A DNA stretch of 64,000 nucleotides. Origin: Bdellovibrionales bacterium (lineage in GTDB: Bacteria > Bdellovibrionota > Bdellovibrionia > Bdellovibrionales > JAMPXM01). Each line of letters opens with the position of its first letter. Within the stretch, counting starts at the first letter, position 1. Below the pieces are notes generated by a model that saw only the letters and a program-made list of their open reading frames with translations, had not been told where the DNA came from and did no database searches. Of this stretch, positions 53,126 through 62,443 are shown one piece after another. The translations under genes were made by a program, and so were the position numbers. Location of the stretch: NCBI GenBank assembly GCA_016713885.1, contig JADJOF010000005.1:271918-335917 (forward strand). The letters are read 5' to 3'.

Positions 53126-54163
53126 TCAAGCTGGTTTCTTCGGGTGTTCTTTGGCCGGGAAGGCAAATGAGGCTGCAATCGAGGCGCCGATCACTCCGAA
53201 GATGATCCAGAGTGACCACGAGATCGGGAATTTGCCGTCAAAAGCGTGATTCAGCCAGGTCATTTTTAGACCGACGAAAACCAAGACCACGGCGAGGCCG
53301 TACTTGAGCAGGTGAAACTTATCGACCACGTTTGCAAGCAAGAAGTACAGCGAGCGCAGGCCCAAGATCGCAAAGACATTTGAAGTGAAGACGATCAGTG
53401 GTTCCTTGGTGATGGCGAAAATCGCCGGAACAGAGTCGACGGCAAAGACAATGTCGGTCGCTTCGACAAAAACCAGACAGAGGAGGAGCGGTGTTGCCAC
53501 CCAGCGGCCATCAAGCTTTTTAATAAACTCGGGTCCTGTGATGGATGTCGTGACGGGCATGATTTTTCGTAGTGTGCGAATAAGGATATTTTTCTCGGGT
53601 TCAATCTCTTGATTGTTTGAAAGCGCAAGTTTGATCCCGGTGACGATGAGGAAAACACCGAAAATCATAACAATCCACTCATACTGCATCAGCGCTGAGC
53701 CAATCGAAATGAAGATGGCCCGGAAGATCAGGGCACCAAGGATGCCATAGAACAAGATGCGATGCTGATAGATGGGTTTAATCGCGAAGTATTGAAAAAC
53801 GATAACGAAGACAAAGAGATTATCGACAGAGAGCGACTTTTCGATCACGTAGCCAGTTAGAAATTCGAGCGAGATTTGGTCGGCCCATTGTTTGGCCAGT
53901 TCAGGTGTAAAGCCAGCGAGGGAGCGCAGGCGGTCGCTCGACAGAAATTCGACGTGGGCGTACTCGTGCAGTCCAAGGTTGAATAGAAGCGCCAGGCTGA
54001 TCCAAACGACTGACCAAATCGTGGCTTCTTTTGCTGAGACAGTGTGGGAATTTTTATGAAAAACACCAAGATCGAGCGCCAGCATGGCAAAGACGAAGCC
54101 AATGAAGGCGAAGTAAACCCACCAGTACTCGGACCACGGAAAAAGAATCGGCATATCAGTCAT
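53126..54163 (-). CDS. TerC-family integral membrane protein
   Basis: The 345-residue protein has about nine membrane helices with the TerC/Alx signatures: FAMLALDLGVFHKNSHTVS, GYVIEKSLSVDNLFVFVIVFQYF, FVEATDIVFAVDSVPAIFAIT, and repeated acidic-in-helix residues. Family members export metal such as Mn2+ or support tellurite resistance. The Fur-family gene directly follows in the same operon, fitting metal homeostasis. No yybP-ykoY riboswitch was identified upstream. Substrate uncertain. Confidence 0.88.
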   Translation of the reverse strand: MTDMPILFPWSEYWWVYFAFIGFVFAMLALDLGVFHKNSHTVSAKEATIWSVVWISLALLFNLGLHEYAHVEFLSSDRLRSLAGFTPELAKQWADQISLEFLTGYVIEKSLSVDNLFVFVIVFQYFAIKPIYQHRILFYGILGALIFRAIFISIGSALMQYEWIVMIFGVFLIVTGIKLALSNNQEIEPEKNILIRTLRKIMPVTTSITGPEFIKKLDGRWVATPLLLCLVFVEATDIVFAVDSVPAIFAITKEPLIVFTSNVFAILGLRSLYFLLANVVDKFHLLKYGLAVVLVFVGLKMTWLNHAFDGKFPISWSLWIIFGVIGASIAASFAFPAKEHPKKPA

Positions 54164-54348
54164 AGGCCCAAGGTAGGGGACTGGCGGGAAAAGAACAATG
54201 GATAGCCCTTCTCGCCGGGGGCATTTTGACGGATATCAGGCCAACGGTTCGGTTTTGGGATGGGACACTTCGTTTTTTTTGAAAGATGACTCTTTGAGTT
54301 ATGTCGGTGGGCATAATTCGGCGAGGCTTTCTCAGGCAGGATGGTCCC

Positions 54349-55804
54349 ATGACGAACACAGGAATTCTCAACATTCATCAGCTGGCCACAGTTTGGACGA
54401 CGGATCCGGATGCGGTTAAAATCTGGGATTTGCGAACGGCACCTGAGTTTGCGGATTGTCATATTCCGGGAGCCACGCGAATCGATGATCTTCGAGAGAT
54501 CGCACGATCGGTGTGGGCGAAAAGAGACGTTTTACACGTCTTGATTCCGCAGGCGGGGCGATCGGCATTGGAGTATGCGGAAGAAATTGAAAGGCATCGT
54601 GCGGAAGATATGGAACTCGCGGAAATTGACTGCGCGGTCCTCAATGGGAGTCACGATGAATGGTGTGCGAGCGGACGCACGCTCTTTCGAAACGGAACAA
54701 TTGAAACACGAGGGGTAAAGATGACGGAGAGTTTAATTTTTCATCAGTTATTTGAGCACGAGTCGTCGACCTACACCTATCTCTTGGCTGACCCGCGTAC
54801 ACGGGAGGCTGTTTTAATTGATCCCGTTTTGGAGACTGTCGACCGCGATTTAAAGCTCATTGAAGAGTTGGGGCTCGACCTGGTTTTAGTTTTGGATACA
54901 CATGTCCACGCGGATCATGTGACTGGCGCCGGTGCTATTCGCAAGCGTCTTGGCGGTCGCGTGAAGACGGCGGTGAGTGCTCGTGCAAAAGTGAGCTGCG
55001 TTGATATTCCGCTCGAGGATGGTCAACAGCTGCGATTTGGCGACAGCGTGATCACGGCCATTGCGACACCGGGCCATACCGATGCGTGTACGAGCTTTTA
55101 TCTGCCGACGCGTTCGGGAGGCATGGTTTTTACCGGCGATGCGCTCCTGATTCGCGGTACAGGGCGAACTGATTTTCAACAAGGCTCTGCTGACGCTCTG
55201 TATGACAGCGTGACGAAGAAACTTTTTACTCTGCCGGAGTCGACATCGGTTTATCCAGGGTCACGACTATCGCGGTTTTACGGTTTCAACGATCGCAGAG
55301 AAGAAGCTCAATCCACGTCTTGGTGGCGGTCGTTCCAAAGATGAATTCAAAAAAATCATGAGCGAGTTAAAGCTGGCCCATCCAAAGAAGATCGCCGAAT
55401 CGTTGCCGGCTAACCTCAATTGCGGCGTGAAGTCCGATCGACGGGTCTTCCATCCGCAAAAGGTGAATGGGATTTCTGAGATCACTCCTGAGGATCTGCG
55501 GGGTGCGATGACGTCGGCGCAGTGGCCATCGGGCGCTGTGAAGTTGATCGATGTGCGTCGGCCCGAAGAGTATGTCGGCGAGTACGGACATGTGGTCGGA
55601 GCGGAGCTTGTCACACTGGGGCCGGATTTGGAGCGTTTTCTCATCGATGGGAATCGCGATGAGGAGATCGTGTTCATTTGCCGCAGCGGTGGACGCAGTG
55701 GGCATGCAACAGGTGTCGCAACAGAGATGGGATACAAAGCGGTTATCAATATGCAGGGTGGAATGATTCGTTGGACGGAACTCAAGTATCCGGTGGAGAA
55801 GTGA
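54349..55804 (+). pseudogene. Rhodanese-persulfide dioxygenase-rhodanese fusion (CstB-type), frameshifted
   Basis: Three domains are in order. First, a rhodanese-like domain without catalytic Cys (VLHVLIPQAGRSAL). Second, an ETHE1-type metallo-beta-lactamase domain with THVHADHVTGAG, TPGHTDACTSF and FTGDALLIRGTGRTDF. Third, a rhodanese with Cys (VFICRSGGRSGHA). An extra G in GGG at 55258-55260 breaks the frame; dropping it gives YPGHDYRGFTV and 484 residues. Such enzymes oxidise glutathione or other persulfides to sulfite and pass sulfur on. A strong internal ribosome site (GAGGGG) precedes ATG 54721 at the dioxygenase start, so a shorter form may be made. The next gene follows closely. Confidence 0.82.
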
Positions 55805-55805
55805 A

Positions 55806-56237
55806 ATGACGATTGAATCAGTTTTAGCGCCACTTGCTGGTGGTGCCATCATAGGTTTGGCGGTCTCGCTGATGTTGCTGCTAAACGGTCGCGTGACCGG
55901 CATTAGCGGCATTGTCGGGGCAGCGCTAAAGCCCGGGACCATTGATTGGAAATGGCGTGTGCTTTTTATTCTTGGGCTCGTGAGTGGCGGGGCTATAGTT
56001 CGCTGGACGGATGTCACTCGCGGTGTGAATTCGTTTGTCGACCTCAGCGATGTGGGCATCGTGCCGACCGCTATTGCGGGTGTGATTGTAGGCTTTGGCA
56101 CTTTGATGGGTTCTGGTTGCACGAGTGGTCACGGTGTTTGTGGAATCAGTCGAATGTCGCCGCGTTCTCTTGTGGCAACGGTTGCATTCATGACAGCCGG
56201 AATTTTAACGGTCGCTTTGCTTAAAGCCATTGTTTGA
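55806..56237 (+). CDS. YeeE/YedE sulfur transporter half, PmpA-like
   Basis: The 143-residue membrane protein has about four helices and the YeeE signature GSGCTSGHGVCGISRMSPRS with two Cys that in YeeE-type proteins contact sulfur (thiosulfate or sulfane sulfur). Small paired YeeE/YedE genes (PmpA and PmpB) often neighbour persulfide dioxygenases. It starts 1 nt after the persulfide dioxygenase gene, so they are one operon. Confidence 0.85.
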   Translation: MTIESVLAPLAGGAIIGLAVSLMLLLNGRVTGISGIVGAALKPGTIDWKWRVLFILGLVSGGAIVRWTDVTRGVNSFVDLSDVGIVPTAIAGVIVGFGTLMGSGCTSGHGVCGISRMSPRSLVATVAFMTAGILTVALLKAIV

Positions 56238-56247
56238 GGGGGATGCG

Positions 56248-56688
56248 ATGACGACACATAATCGAAATGCGCTTGCAGCCTACGCCGTTGGTTTTATTTT
56301 TGCGATTGGGCTTGGTCTTTCTGGTATGACACAGCCACAGAAGGTTCTTGGCTTTCTCGATCTTTTCGGTCACTGGGACCCGTCATTGATTTTCGTGATG
56401 GGCGGTGCAGTCAGTGTGCACTTTGTTACGTATCGGCTGATTCGCCGTCGTCCGTCGCCGCTATTTGATTCAAAGTGGCATGTGCCAACGAGTCGCGATG
56501 TCACCGGCCGATTGGTGATCGGTTCGGTGTTGTTTGGCATCGGTTGGGGTATTGCCGGATTTTGTCCAGGGCCAGCGCTGACATCACTTGCGACAGTGAC
56601 ATTAAAGCCATGGGTGTTTGTCGGCGCCTTGCTGGTTGGAATGCTGATCTATCAAAGAGTGGAAAAGAAACTTCCTGGCAAGAACTAG
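56248..56688 (+). CDS. YeeE/YedE sulfur transporter half, PmpB-like
   Basis: The 146-residue membrane protein is the partner of the gene at 55806. It has the matching signature WGIAGFCPGPALTSLA with one Cys and GLSGMTQPQKVLGFLDLFGHWDPSLIFVMGGA. A strong GAGGGGGA ribosome site precedes ATG 56248; the frame is open to TTG 56230. The two proteins together probably form one sulfur-import pore. Located in the inner membrane. Confidence 0.85.
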   Translation: MTTHNRNALAAYAVGFIFAIGLGLSGMTQPQKVLGFLDLFGHWDPSLIFVMGGAVSVHFVTYRLIRRRPSPLFDSKWHVPTSRDVTGRLVIGSVLFGIGWGIAGFCPGPALTSLATVTLKPWVFVGALLVGMLIYQRVEKKLPGKN

Positions 56689-56708
56689 CCAGAGAATCGA
56701 AGGTATTT

Positions 56709-57530
56709 GTGGAGTCTCTACTGCCGGTCTTGGGCTATTTGGCCAGTGTGCTAATGGGACTATCGCTTGGGCTGATTGGGGGGGGCGGATCGATTTTAAC
56801 CGTACCGATCCTCGTCTATCTATTTCGCGTGCCTGTCCTTGAGGCGACGGCGTACTCACTTTTCGTTGTTGGACTGACGGCGCTCGTCGGTGGACTTGGA
56901 TCGTATCGCCGTGGTGACGTGGATCTCAAGACGGGCCTCATGTTTGCCGCGCCTAGTTTTTTAGGTGTCTTTGCGACGCGCAGTTGGATTGTCCCACGTC
57001 TACCTGACCCTGTTTTGAATATCGGCGCACTGGCCGTATCGAAGCCGCTTTTCATCATGGTGATATTTGCGATTCTCATGGTGGCCGCATCAGTTTCTAT
57101 GATTCGAAGTAAGAAGGCCGCTGGGGTGTCAGCTCCACGAGCGATGTCGCCGCTCACACGCAATGCTCTGATTGGAACAGAGGGACTTGTTGTCGGAGCG
57201 CTCACGGGAATGGTTGGAGCTGGTGGTGGGTTTCTCATCATCCCAGCACTTGTTGTTTTGGTGGGGCTCCCGATGCGAATTGCGGTCGGAACGTCACTTT
57301 TTATTATCGCCGTTAAATCCCTATTGGGATTCACCGGTGATTTGCGAAACGGCCTAGTGGTCGACTGGATTCTGTTGTTTTCGATTGTGGCTTTGGCCGT
57401 TGTCGGAACTTTGGTCGGCGGCGCCTTTTCGAAAAAGGTGCCCGAAGTGAAACTGAAAAAAGCATTTGGTTACTTTGTTTTAATTATGGGTTCCGTGATT
57501 TTGGCGGAGCAGCTTTCAAAGATCTTATAA
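56709..57530 (+). CDS. TauE/SafE-family sulfite/sulfur anion permease
   Basis: The 273-residue protein has about eight membrane helices in two TauE repeats, each with the Gly-rich motif (MGLSLGLIGGGGSILTVPILVYL and GMVGAGGGFLIIPALVVLVG). Members export sulfite, sulfoacetate or other sulfur anions. Here it probably removes sulfite made by the persulfide dioxygenases. GTG 56709 follows a GAAGG site; the open frame extends upstream but overlaps the PmpB gene. Confidence 0.85.
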   Translation: MESLLPVLGYLASVLMGLSLGLIGGGGSILTVPILVYLFRVPVLEATAYSLFVVGLTALVGGLGSYRRGDVDLKTGLMFAAPSFLGVFATRSWIVPRLPDPVLNIGALAVSKPLFIMVIFAILMVAASVSMIRSKKAAGVSAPRAMSPLTRNALIGTEGLVVGALTGMVGAGGGFLIIPALVVLVGLPMRIAVGTSLFIIAVKSLLGFTGDLRNGLVVDWILLFSIVALAVVGTLVGGAFSKKVPEVKLKKAFGYFVLIMGSVILAEQLSKIL

Positions 57531-57541
57531 AGGACGAAGCA

Positions 57542-58414
57542 ATGAGCAAATTAGCAGTAAAAGAATTTTTTGATAGTGCAACGTGGACTCTCACCTTTGT
57601 GGCTTTCGATGAAAAAACAAAAGACGCTGTCATTATTGATCCGGTTTTGGATTACGATCCCGGTGCCTCGAAGGTATCGACGGAGTCAGTGGCCGAAGTT
57701 GTGGCCTTCGTAAAAAAACAGGGGCTGAAAGTTCACTATATTCTTGAGACGCACGCGCATGCTGATCACCTGTCAAGCTCGCAGATTCTAAAAAAAGAGT
57801 TTCCGATGGCAAAGTTGGCGATTGGCGAACGCATTCGCGACGTGCAGAAGTTGTTCAAAGGAGTCTTCGGCCTTGGCGAGAACTTTGCGACCGATGGTTC
57901 GCAGTTTGATCAGCTCCTAAAGGATGGCCAAGAGATCGTGGCGGGGGCTCTTAAGATCAAGACGCTATTCACGCCGGGACATACTCCAGCGTGTGCTTCG
58001 TACCTCATCAACGACGAGTCGTTGTTCACCGGCGATGCGCTTTTTATGCCAGACTACGGGACGGGTCGATGTGATTTCCCTGCGGGCTCTGCAGAGACTC
58101 TCTATGACTCTGTTACGCAGAGGATCTATTCTCTGCCGGATCATGTGAAGATTTACGTTGGTCACGACTACATGCCAGGTGGCCGCAGTGTTGAATTCCA
58201 ATCGACGGTTGGTGAAGAGAAAAGAAAGAATATTCAGCTCAAAGCAGAAACGGCAAAAGCGGAGTTTATCGCGTTTCGCACCGAGCGAGATAAGACACTC
58301 GCCGCGCCTCGACTGCTTTTGCCGAGTGTACAGGTGAATATCGATGCCGGGAACTTACCGGTGGTCTCTGACAACGGTACGCGCTACCTCAAGATTCCAA
58401 TTCGTGGTCTATAG
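57542..58414 (+). CDS. Blh/ETHE1-like MBL-fold persulfide dioxygenase
   Basis: The 290-residue protein has the metallo-beta-lactamase ligands THAHADHLSSS, TPGHTPACASY and FTGDALFMPDYGTGRCDFP, then VGHDYMPGG. This is the pattern of the biofilm-associated Blh-type dioxygenases controlled by BigR in other bacteria. It should oxidise persulfide to sulfite in the cytoplasm. The first gene of the cluster is another such enzyme, so two dioxygenases serve one cluster. It ends the operon. Confidence 0.88.
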   Translation: MSKLAVKEFFDSATWTLTFVAFDEKTKDAVIIDPVLDYDPGASKVSTESVAEVVAFVKKQGLKVHYILETHAHADHLSSSQILKKEFPMAKLAIGERIRDVQKLFKGVFGLGENFATDGSQFDQLLKDGQEIVAGALKIKTLFTPGHTPACASYLINDESLFTGDALFMPDYGTGRCDFPAGSAETLYDSVTQRIYSLPDHVKIYVGHDYMPGGRSVEFQSTVGEEKRKNIQLKAETAKAEFIAFRTERDKTLAAPRLLLPSVQVNIDAGNLPVVSDNGTRYLKIPIRGL

Positions 58415-58419
58415 CCATT

Positions 58420-59934
58420 TTATGGAACGATCGGATACGGAAGTTCAGAGACATTCATCTTCGAGGTGTCGAAGAGGATAAAGTCGCCGCGACTGGTGAC
58501 GATGACGGCTTGCCCAGTGTAGTCGTTGACGTCGATGCCGTAGAACTCGGGAGTGCCAGTCGTGAAGGTGTGTGAAGCAACGAGGCGGGGGTTGATGATG
58601 TCGGTGGCATCCCACTTGTCGAGTCGGCCGTCGGCGCTCAGGGAGTAGAGATACTCTTTTGTTCCCTCGACGGTGAAGTCCGCCCAGCGAATGACGGAAG
58701 TTCCTGGGCGAGTGAACTTCTTTGTAACAGTCGGCGTGTTGGCCACAAGACCGAGAAACGTGAAGGCGGCATTGCTGCCAATCGCGCCGCCGACAAAAGA
58801 CTTTGTCCGTGCGGCGTTTGAGACCGTTGTCCATCCCCACGACGTCATGCTGACGCTTCCGTTGGCAGCCGACTGAGATGCGCTATGACCAAGAGTCGAG
58901 GCTCGCCACCAATTGATCGGTGCCGAAACTCCTGTGTAGGACTGCATCAGTAAGAAGTCGCCGAGCAATGCAACAGCGTTGATGCTATCGGAGCCAGGAC
59001 ATGAGTTTGAAGGGCAGGCGGAGCCTTGCGATGTGAGTGCCGAGGTGACGGAGTGAAAGCGAAGCTTCTGACCGCGATAGCGACTCGCGGTCCAGATGTC
59101 CCAAACGGGGCCGCCGACGTTGATAATCTGTGCGGGGTTTCGTCCGCTCTCGCCGACCGAGAGACTGGCGAGAGGGGCCCAGTTGGAGGGCGCGGCGTTG
59201 GTGACATCCCAGACTCCCACTTTATGGTTACCGTATGACGAGAGGAAAAGTTTTGAGTTTGAATCAAACAGCTTAGTGCCGCGACAGGTGACGATAGAAT
59301 CGGCAGCACCGATACTCTTCACGATTGAAACTGCAGATACCGAACTGAAGTCGATCACGTGAACGCAATTTGAAGCTTCAGCTGTTCCCACATAGGCGTA
59401 GTGGCGAGCCCAGTCGACGTCGACATTGAGAAAAGTGGTGGAGTAAGTTGCAAAGGCAAGAACGTTGTTGCTGGTCACGATCGGGTTCGGCGCAGGCAAG
59501 ATGGTGACGTTGTAATAGTAAGTGTTGCCGCTGACGGTGACCGAAATGACGCCGGTTCCAGATGTGGCGGCAGTAAAGCCGGCGCTATAGCCATTGGCGT
59601 TGATGTCGAGAGTTCCGAGGCCTGGTGTGATGGACCACGCGTTTACGAGTGCTGGTGTGGCACTGTTGGTACCGTCGGAACGATCAATGGCGTAAAGTGT
59701 GCGCGAATCGCCGGCACGGATGGTGAGCAGCTCGACCGGGATTCCAGTGCCATCGATTGACGATTCGATTTTGACGTTCTTGGCGGTATTCGGATCTTCG
59801 GCGACAGGGAGCGGGCGCTCAACGGTCACCATGCTGGCGAGGTCGCAAGCCGAGAGTAAAGCCGTCGAGGCTATCGCGACAATCTGGAGCAGGGATCGAG
59901 ACAATTTCCATAGACCGGAGCGTGTACGAAGCAT
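58420..59934 (-). CDS. Lipoprotein with beta-sandwich and beta-propeller-like repeats
   Basis: The 504-residue protein has a signal and lipobox (ALLSACDL, Cys near 30), a beta-sandwich (about 50-150, SAGFTAATSGTGVISVTVSG) and about 350 residues of propeller-like repeats with Asp/Gly turns. Examples are DWARHYAYVGTAEASNCVHVIDFSS, SSYGNHKVGVWDVTN and GTKEYLYSLSADGRLDKWDAT. It is probably surface or periplasmic. No catalytic motif seen. It is convergent with the dioxygenase gene. Confidence 0.7.
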   Translation of the reverse strand: MLRTRSGLWKLSRSLLQIVAIASTALLSACDLASMVTVERPLPVAEDPNTAKNVKIESSIDGTGIPVELLTIRAGDSRTLYAIDRSDGTNSATPALVNAWSITPGLGTLDINANGYSAGFTAATSGTGVISVTVSGNTYYYNVTILPAPNPIVTSNNVLAFATYSTTFLNVDVDWARHYAYVGTAEASNCVHVIDFSSVSAVSIVKSIGAADSIVTCRGTKLFDSNSKLFLSSYGNHKVGVWDVTNAAPSNWAPLASLSVGESGRNPAQIINVGGPVWDIWTASRYRGQKLRFHSVTSALTSQGSACPSNSCPGSDSINAVALLGDFLLMQSYTGVSAPINWWRASTLGHSASQSAANGSVSMTSWGWTTVSNAARTKSFVGGAIGSNAAFTFLGLVANTPTVTKKFTRPGTSVIRWADFTVEGTKEYLYSLSADGRLDKWDATDIINPRLVASHTFTTGTPEFYGIDVNDYTGQAVIVTSRGDFILFDTSKMNVSELPYPIVP

Positions 59935-59997
59935 GAGTATTCATATCGGACAAAAGTCGGGTTTGGCTGAGGCGCAGTCTCAAGGTGAAACAAAAAA

Positions 59998-60016
59998 ACC
60001 CGGCGTTAAGCCGGGT
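59998..60016 (-). terminator. Intrinsic terminator of the RRM gene
   Basis: On the minus strand ACCCGGC-TTAAC-GCCGGGT is a perfect 7-bp stem followed by TTTTTTG. It lies 60 bases past the RRM gene stop. Confidence 0.9.
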
Positions 60017-60075
60017 CTGTTGAGAGATGATGAGGCAATTATTTGCGAGCTGTTGAGCTGCGCCGTTGTTGCCTG

Positions 60076-60429
60076 TTACCAGCCACCGCGAGCGGCGCCG
60101 CCGCCACGTGGACCACGCGGGCCACCAAACCCGCCACCCTCGCGACCGCCGCCGCGTGGGCCGCCTCGACCGCCGCCGGCTTCCATGGGTTTCGCTTCCG
60201 CAACTTTGAGATTTCGACCTTCGAGATCTTGTCCGTCCATTGCCGTTACCGCTTTTTGCGCATCATCGTCCGACGCCATTTCAACAAATCCAAAGCCTTT
60301 GCTGCGTCCGGTTTCGCGGTCCATGATGACACGTGCGCTTTCCACGTTGCCGTATTGTGCGAAGGCCGCCTGCAGACTCTGGTCTGTAGTGGAGTAAGAG
60401 AGATTGCCGACGTATAACTTTTTGCCCAC
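60076..60429 (-). CDS. RRM-type RNA-binding protein with Gly/Arg tail
   Basis: The 117-residue protein has one RRM: KLYVGNLSYSTT (RNP2) and GRSKGFGFVEM (RNP1), then VTAMDGQDLEGRNLKV. The tail after residue 85 is Gly/Arg-rich. Bacterial RRM proteins of this size are often cold-induced RNA chaperones. GTG 60429 has an AGGAGG ribosome site. A long leader of about 180 bp precedes it; no RNA element was identified there. Single-stranded RNA binding is inferred. Confidence 0.9.
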   Translation of the reverse strand: MGKKLYVGNLSYSTTDQSLQAAFAQYGNVESARVIMDRETGRSKGFGFVEMASDDDAQKAVTAMDGQDLEGRNLKVAEAKPMEAGGGRGGPRGGGREGGGFGGPRGPRGGGAARGGW

Positions 60430-60612
60430 GAAAAACCTCCTGAGCGAATGTGCACGGCTGAAGTTGTCGAGACTTCCGTCGTGATTTAATTTATGGTTCC
60501 GCCCGTGAGGTCTCGATGTAATCCGCTAACACAGGGGAGACTAACAATAGAGGATCTTAGCATAATCCTAACGTAGATTAAAGATATCAAAAGCTGAGAT
60601 ATTGTTGAGAAT

Positions 60613-61365
60613 ATGTTTCGTCATCGCGCCTCTGAGAAATTAGATTTAAAAACCATTATAGACTGGTTTCTGCTCGCATTTCTGGCGGGCAATGTGAACG
60701 CCGGTGGCTACTTGGCCTGCCATCGTTTCGTTTCGCATGTGACTGGTTTTGCAACACTGGCCGGTGTTGACGCCGCGACGGGAAGTTGGGGCGATGCATT
60801 TGGTATTTTGTCGGTACCACTTTTCTTTCTGCTGGGCGTTGTCGTCTCGGCGTACCATGTTGAGCGTCGCGTTTCTGAGGGAAAGGCTCCGGCCTACGGG
60901 CGGGTGATGAGCTTTGTAACGCTCTGTCTTTTCCTCGCGGGGCTTGGTGGTGTTCTTGGGTGGTGGAGTGATTTTGGTCAAACTGTTGAACTGTCGCGCG
61001 ACTACTTCTTCCTCGCTTTGCTTTGTATGGCGAGCGGACTGCAGAACGCGGCGCTGACCTCGTCGAGTGGATCAACCTTACGAACAACGCATCTAACGGG
61101 CACGACAACGGACCTCGGTATTGGCCTTATGCGCTGGGCGGCTCATAAAGTGGGAAGCGCTGGTCGAGAGGAGGAGTTTCGAGCCAACTCTTTGCGAATG
61201 GCGACGATTGCCGCTTTCATGTTTGGTTCAGGAGTTGGCGCCGTACTTTTTATTAAATATCATTATTGGGGATTTTCGCTGCCGATCCTGATCGCGCTGT
61301 ATGCGACCCTCACGGCAGCGAACGTTATTCCTAGCGATGTGCCGCGGCTACACCGCCGCCATTGA
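60613..61365 (+). CDS. DUF1275 (YoaK-like) membrane protein
   Basis: The 250-residue membrane protein has about six helices with the DUF1275 pattern AGNVNAGGYLACHRFVSHVTGF near the start and ASGLQNAALTSSSGSTLRTTHLTGTTTDLGIGL in the middle. Role unknown in the family. Its 3' end overlaps the convergent protease gene by 35 nt. Confidence 0.85.
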   Translation: MFRHRASEKLDLKTIIDWFLLAFLAGNVNAGGYLACHRFVSHVTGFATLAGVDAATGSWGDAFGILSVPLFFLLGVVVSAYHVERRVSEGKAPAYGRVMSFVTLCLFLAGLGGVLGWWSDFGQTVELSRDYFFLALLCMASGLQNAALTSSSGSTLRTTHLTGTTTDLGIGLMRWAAHKVGSAGREEEFRANSLRMATIAAFMFGSGVGAVLFIKYHYWGFSLPILIALYATLTAANVIPSDVPRLHRRH

Positions 61366-62281
61366 GAATGTCCTCAAGCTTATTCTTTACGACGTCCGGA
61401 TTCGTGACGTCTTCGCCACGACAGAGGCCATCTTGGCAGTGATAGGAAACCGCGCAGCGCGATGAGCCCTGTTGTTTGAAGTCCTGTTCGCCCCGCACGA
61501 GGAGGCCCGCGATTTCGTGAGTTGCCGAATTGAAGACCGGCGATCCCGAGTTGCCACCAAATGAGTCAAGGTTCGCGACGTAGAAGCCGTTGTCGTTGCG
61601 ACGCACCTTCGCTCCGTCAGCGATTTTGGCTGGTAGACCGACTGGATGTCCGATGATGAAGACGTCTTCAGCAGGTTTTGGAGCGGCGCTCGCAAGGCGC
61701 AGCGGTTTGCGGCCGACAACGGGACGATCGAGTTCGACGAGAGCAAAGTCAGCACCGTCGCCGACCATTTCGTCGTGGAGGACGCGCTTACACGAGTAGA
61801 CGTCCTCTGATTTGACCTTTGATGGATCTTTGCCCTGCGTGTTGATGTTGAAGCCGAAGACGAAGTTGGCAGATGCGCAGAAGCTCGTGTCCATCACGCA
61901 ATGACCAGCAGTGGCGATGATGTTGTCGGCGACCAGAACGCCCGAGCAGTAGGCTGGTGCAACCTGATCCCAGAACTTCTCTGATTTGCAGAGGTTGTTT
62001 TCTTCGCCGTACTTTGAGCCATTGACGATCGCATCGATCGGTCCTTTTTGAACGAAGCTTGCTGGCACAATGGCGACGACAGATTCAGCCAGTTCGCGGC
62101 GCGAGATGTCGGTGTCTTCAAAGACGTCCATACGGTTGTCTTTTCCGTAGATGACGAGCGGAGTCTGTGATGCCGCCGGTTTGAGTGAAGCCAGCGCTTT
62201 CGCGTTTGAGCTTGCTTCGGCTGCCACCACAATGTGCAAAGCCGCAAATAGTACCAGCGCCTTTAGAGTATTGACTGTCAT
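61331..62281 (-). CDS. Exported trypsin-like serine protease (S1 family)
   Basis: The 316-residue protein has a signal peptide (ending VVAAEA) and complete S1 motifs: IIATAGHCVMD (His), DGADFALVELDRP (Asp) and DSFGGNSGSPVFN (Ser). Five or more Cys could form disulfides. Unlike the protein at 8359 all three motifs are standard, so it should be active. About 50 residues lie between signal and catalytic domain and may be a propeptide. The secreted substrate is unknown. Confidence 0.9.
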   Translation of the reverse strand: MTVNTLKALVLFAALHIVVAAEASSNAKALASLKPAASQTPLVIYGKDNRMDVFEDTDISRRELAESVVAIVPASFVQKGPIDAIVNGSKYGEENNLCKSEKFWDQVAPAYCSGVLVADNIIATAGHCVMDTSFCASANFVFGFNINTQGKDPSKVKSEDVYSCKRVLHDEMVGDGADFALVELDRPVVGRKPLRLASAAPKPAEDVFIIGHPVGLPAKIADGAKVRRNDNGFYVANLDSFGGNSGSPVFNSATHEIAGLLVRGEQDFKQQGSSRCAVSYHCQDGLCRGEDVTNPDVVKNKLEDILNGGGVAAAHR

Positions 62282-62388
62282 CCTTGGTCCCCTTTGTCGT
62301 CTCGATCGGCTGTTCGCTCAGTGATCGAGTGTTGGCTCCATTTTCGGTTCTGCCGTTCCGTTGGCAAAACGTTCCATTTTGGAACCAC

Positions 62389-62409
62389 CCCAGGCTAGGA
62401 AGGCCTGGG
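62389..62409 (-). terminator. Hairpin after the antiporter gene
   Basis: CCCAGGC / GCCTGGG form a perfect 7-bp stem with a 7-nt loop. A second small hairpin (GTTCC-ATTTT-GGAAC at 62371-62385) is next to it. They lie in the gap between the antiporter stop and the protease start on the minus strand, without a strong T-run. Confidence 0.4.
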
Positions 62410-62443
62410 CGGTCGAGCAAGACTAAAGTTTAGATAGTCGGTA

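Noticed and set aside
54164..54348. Possible yybP-ykoY riboswitch upstream of TerC
   Set aside because: TerC genes often carry this element, but the conserved core sequences and pairing were not found here.
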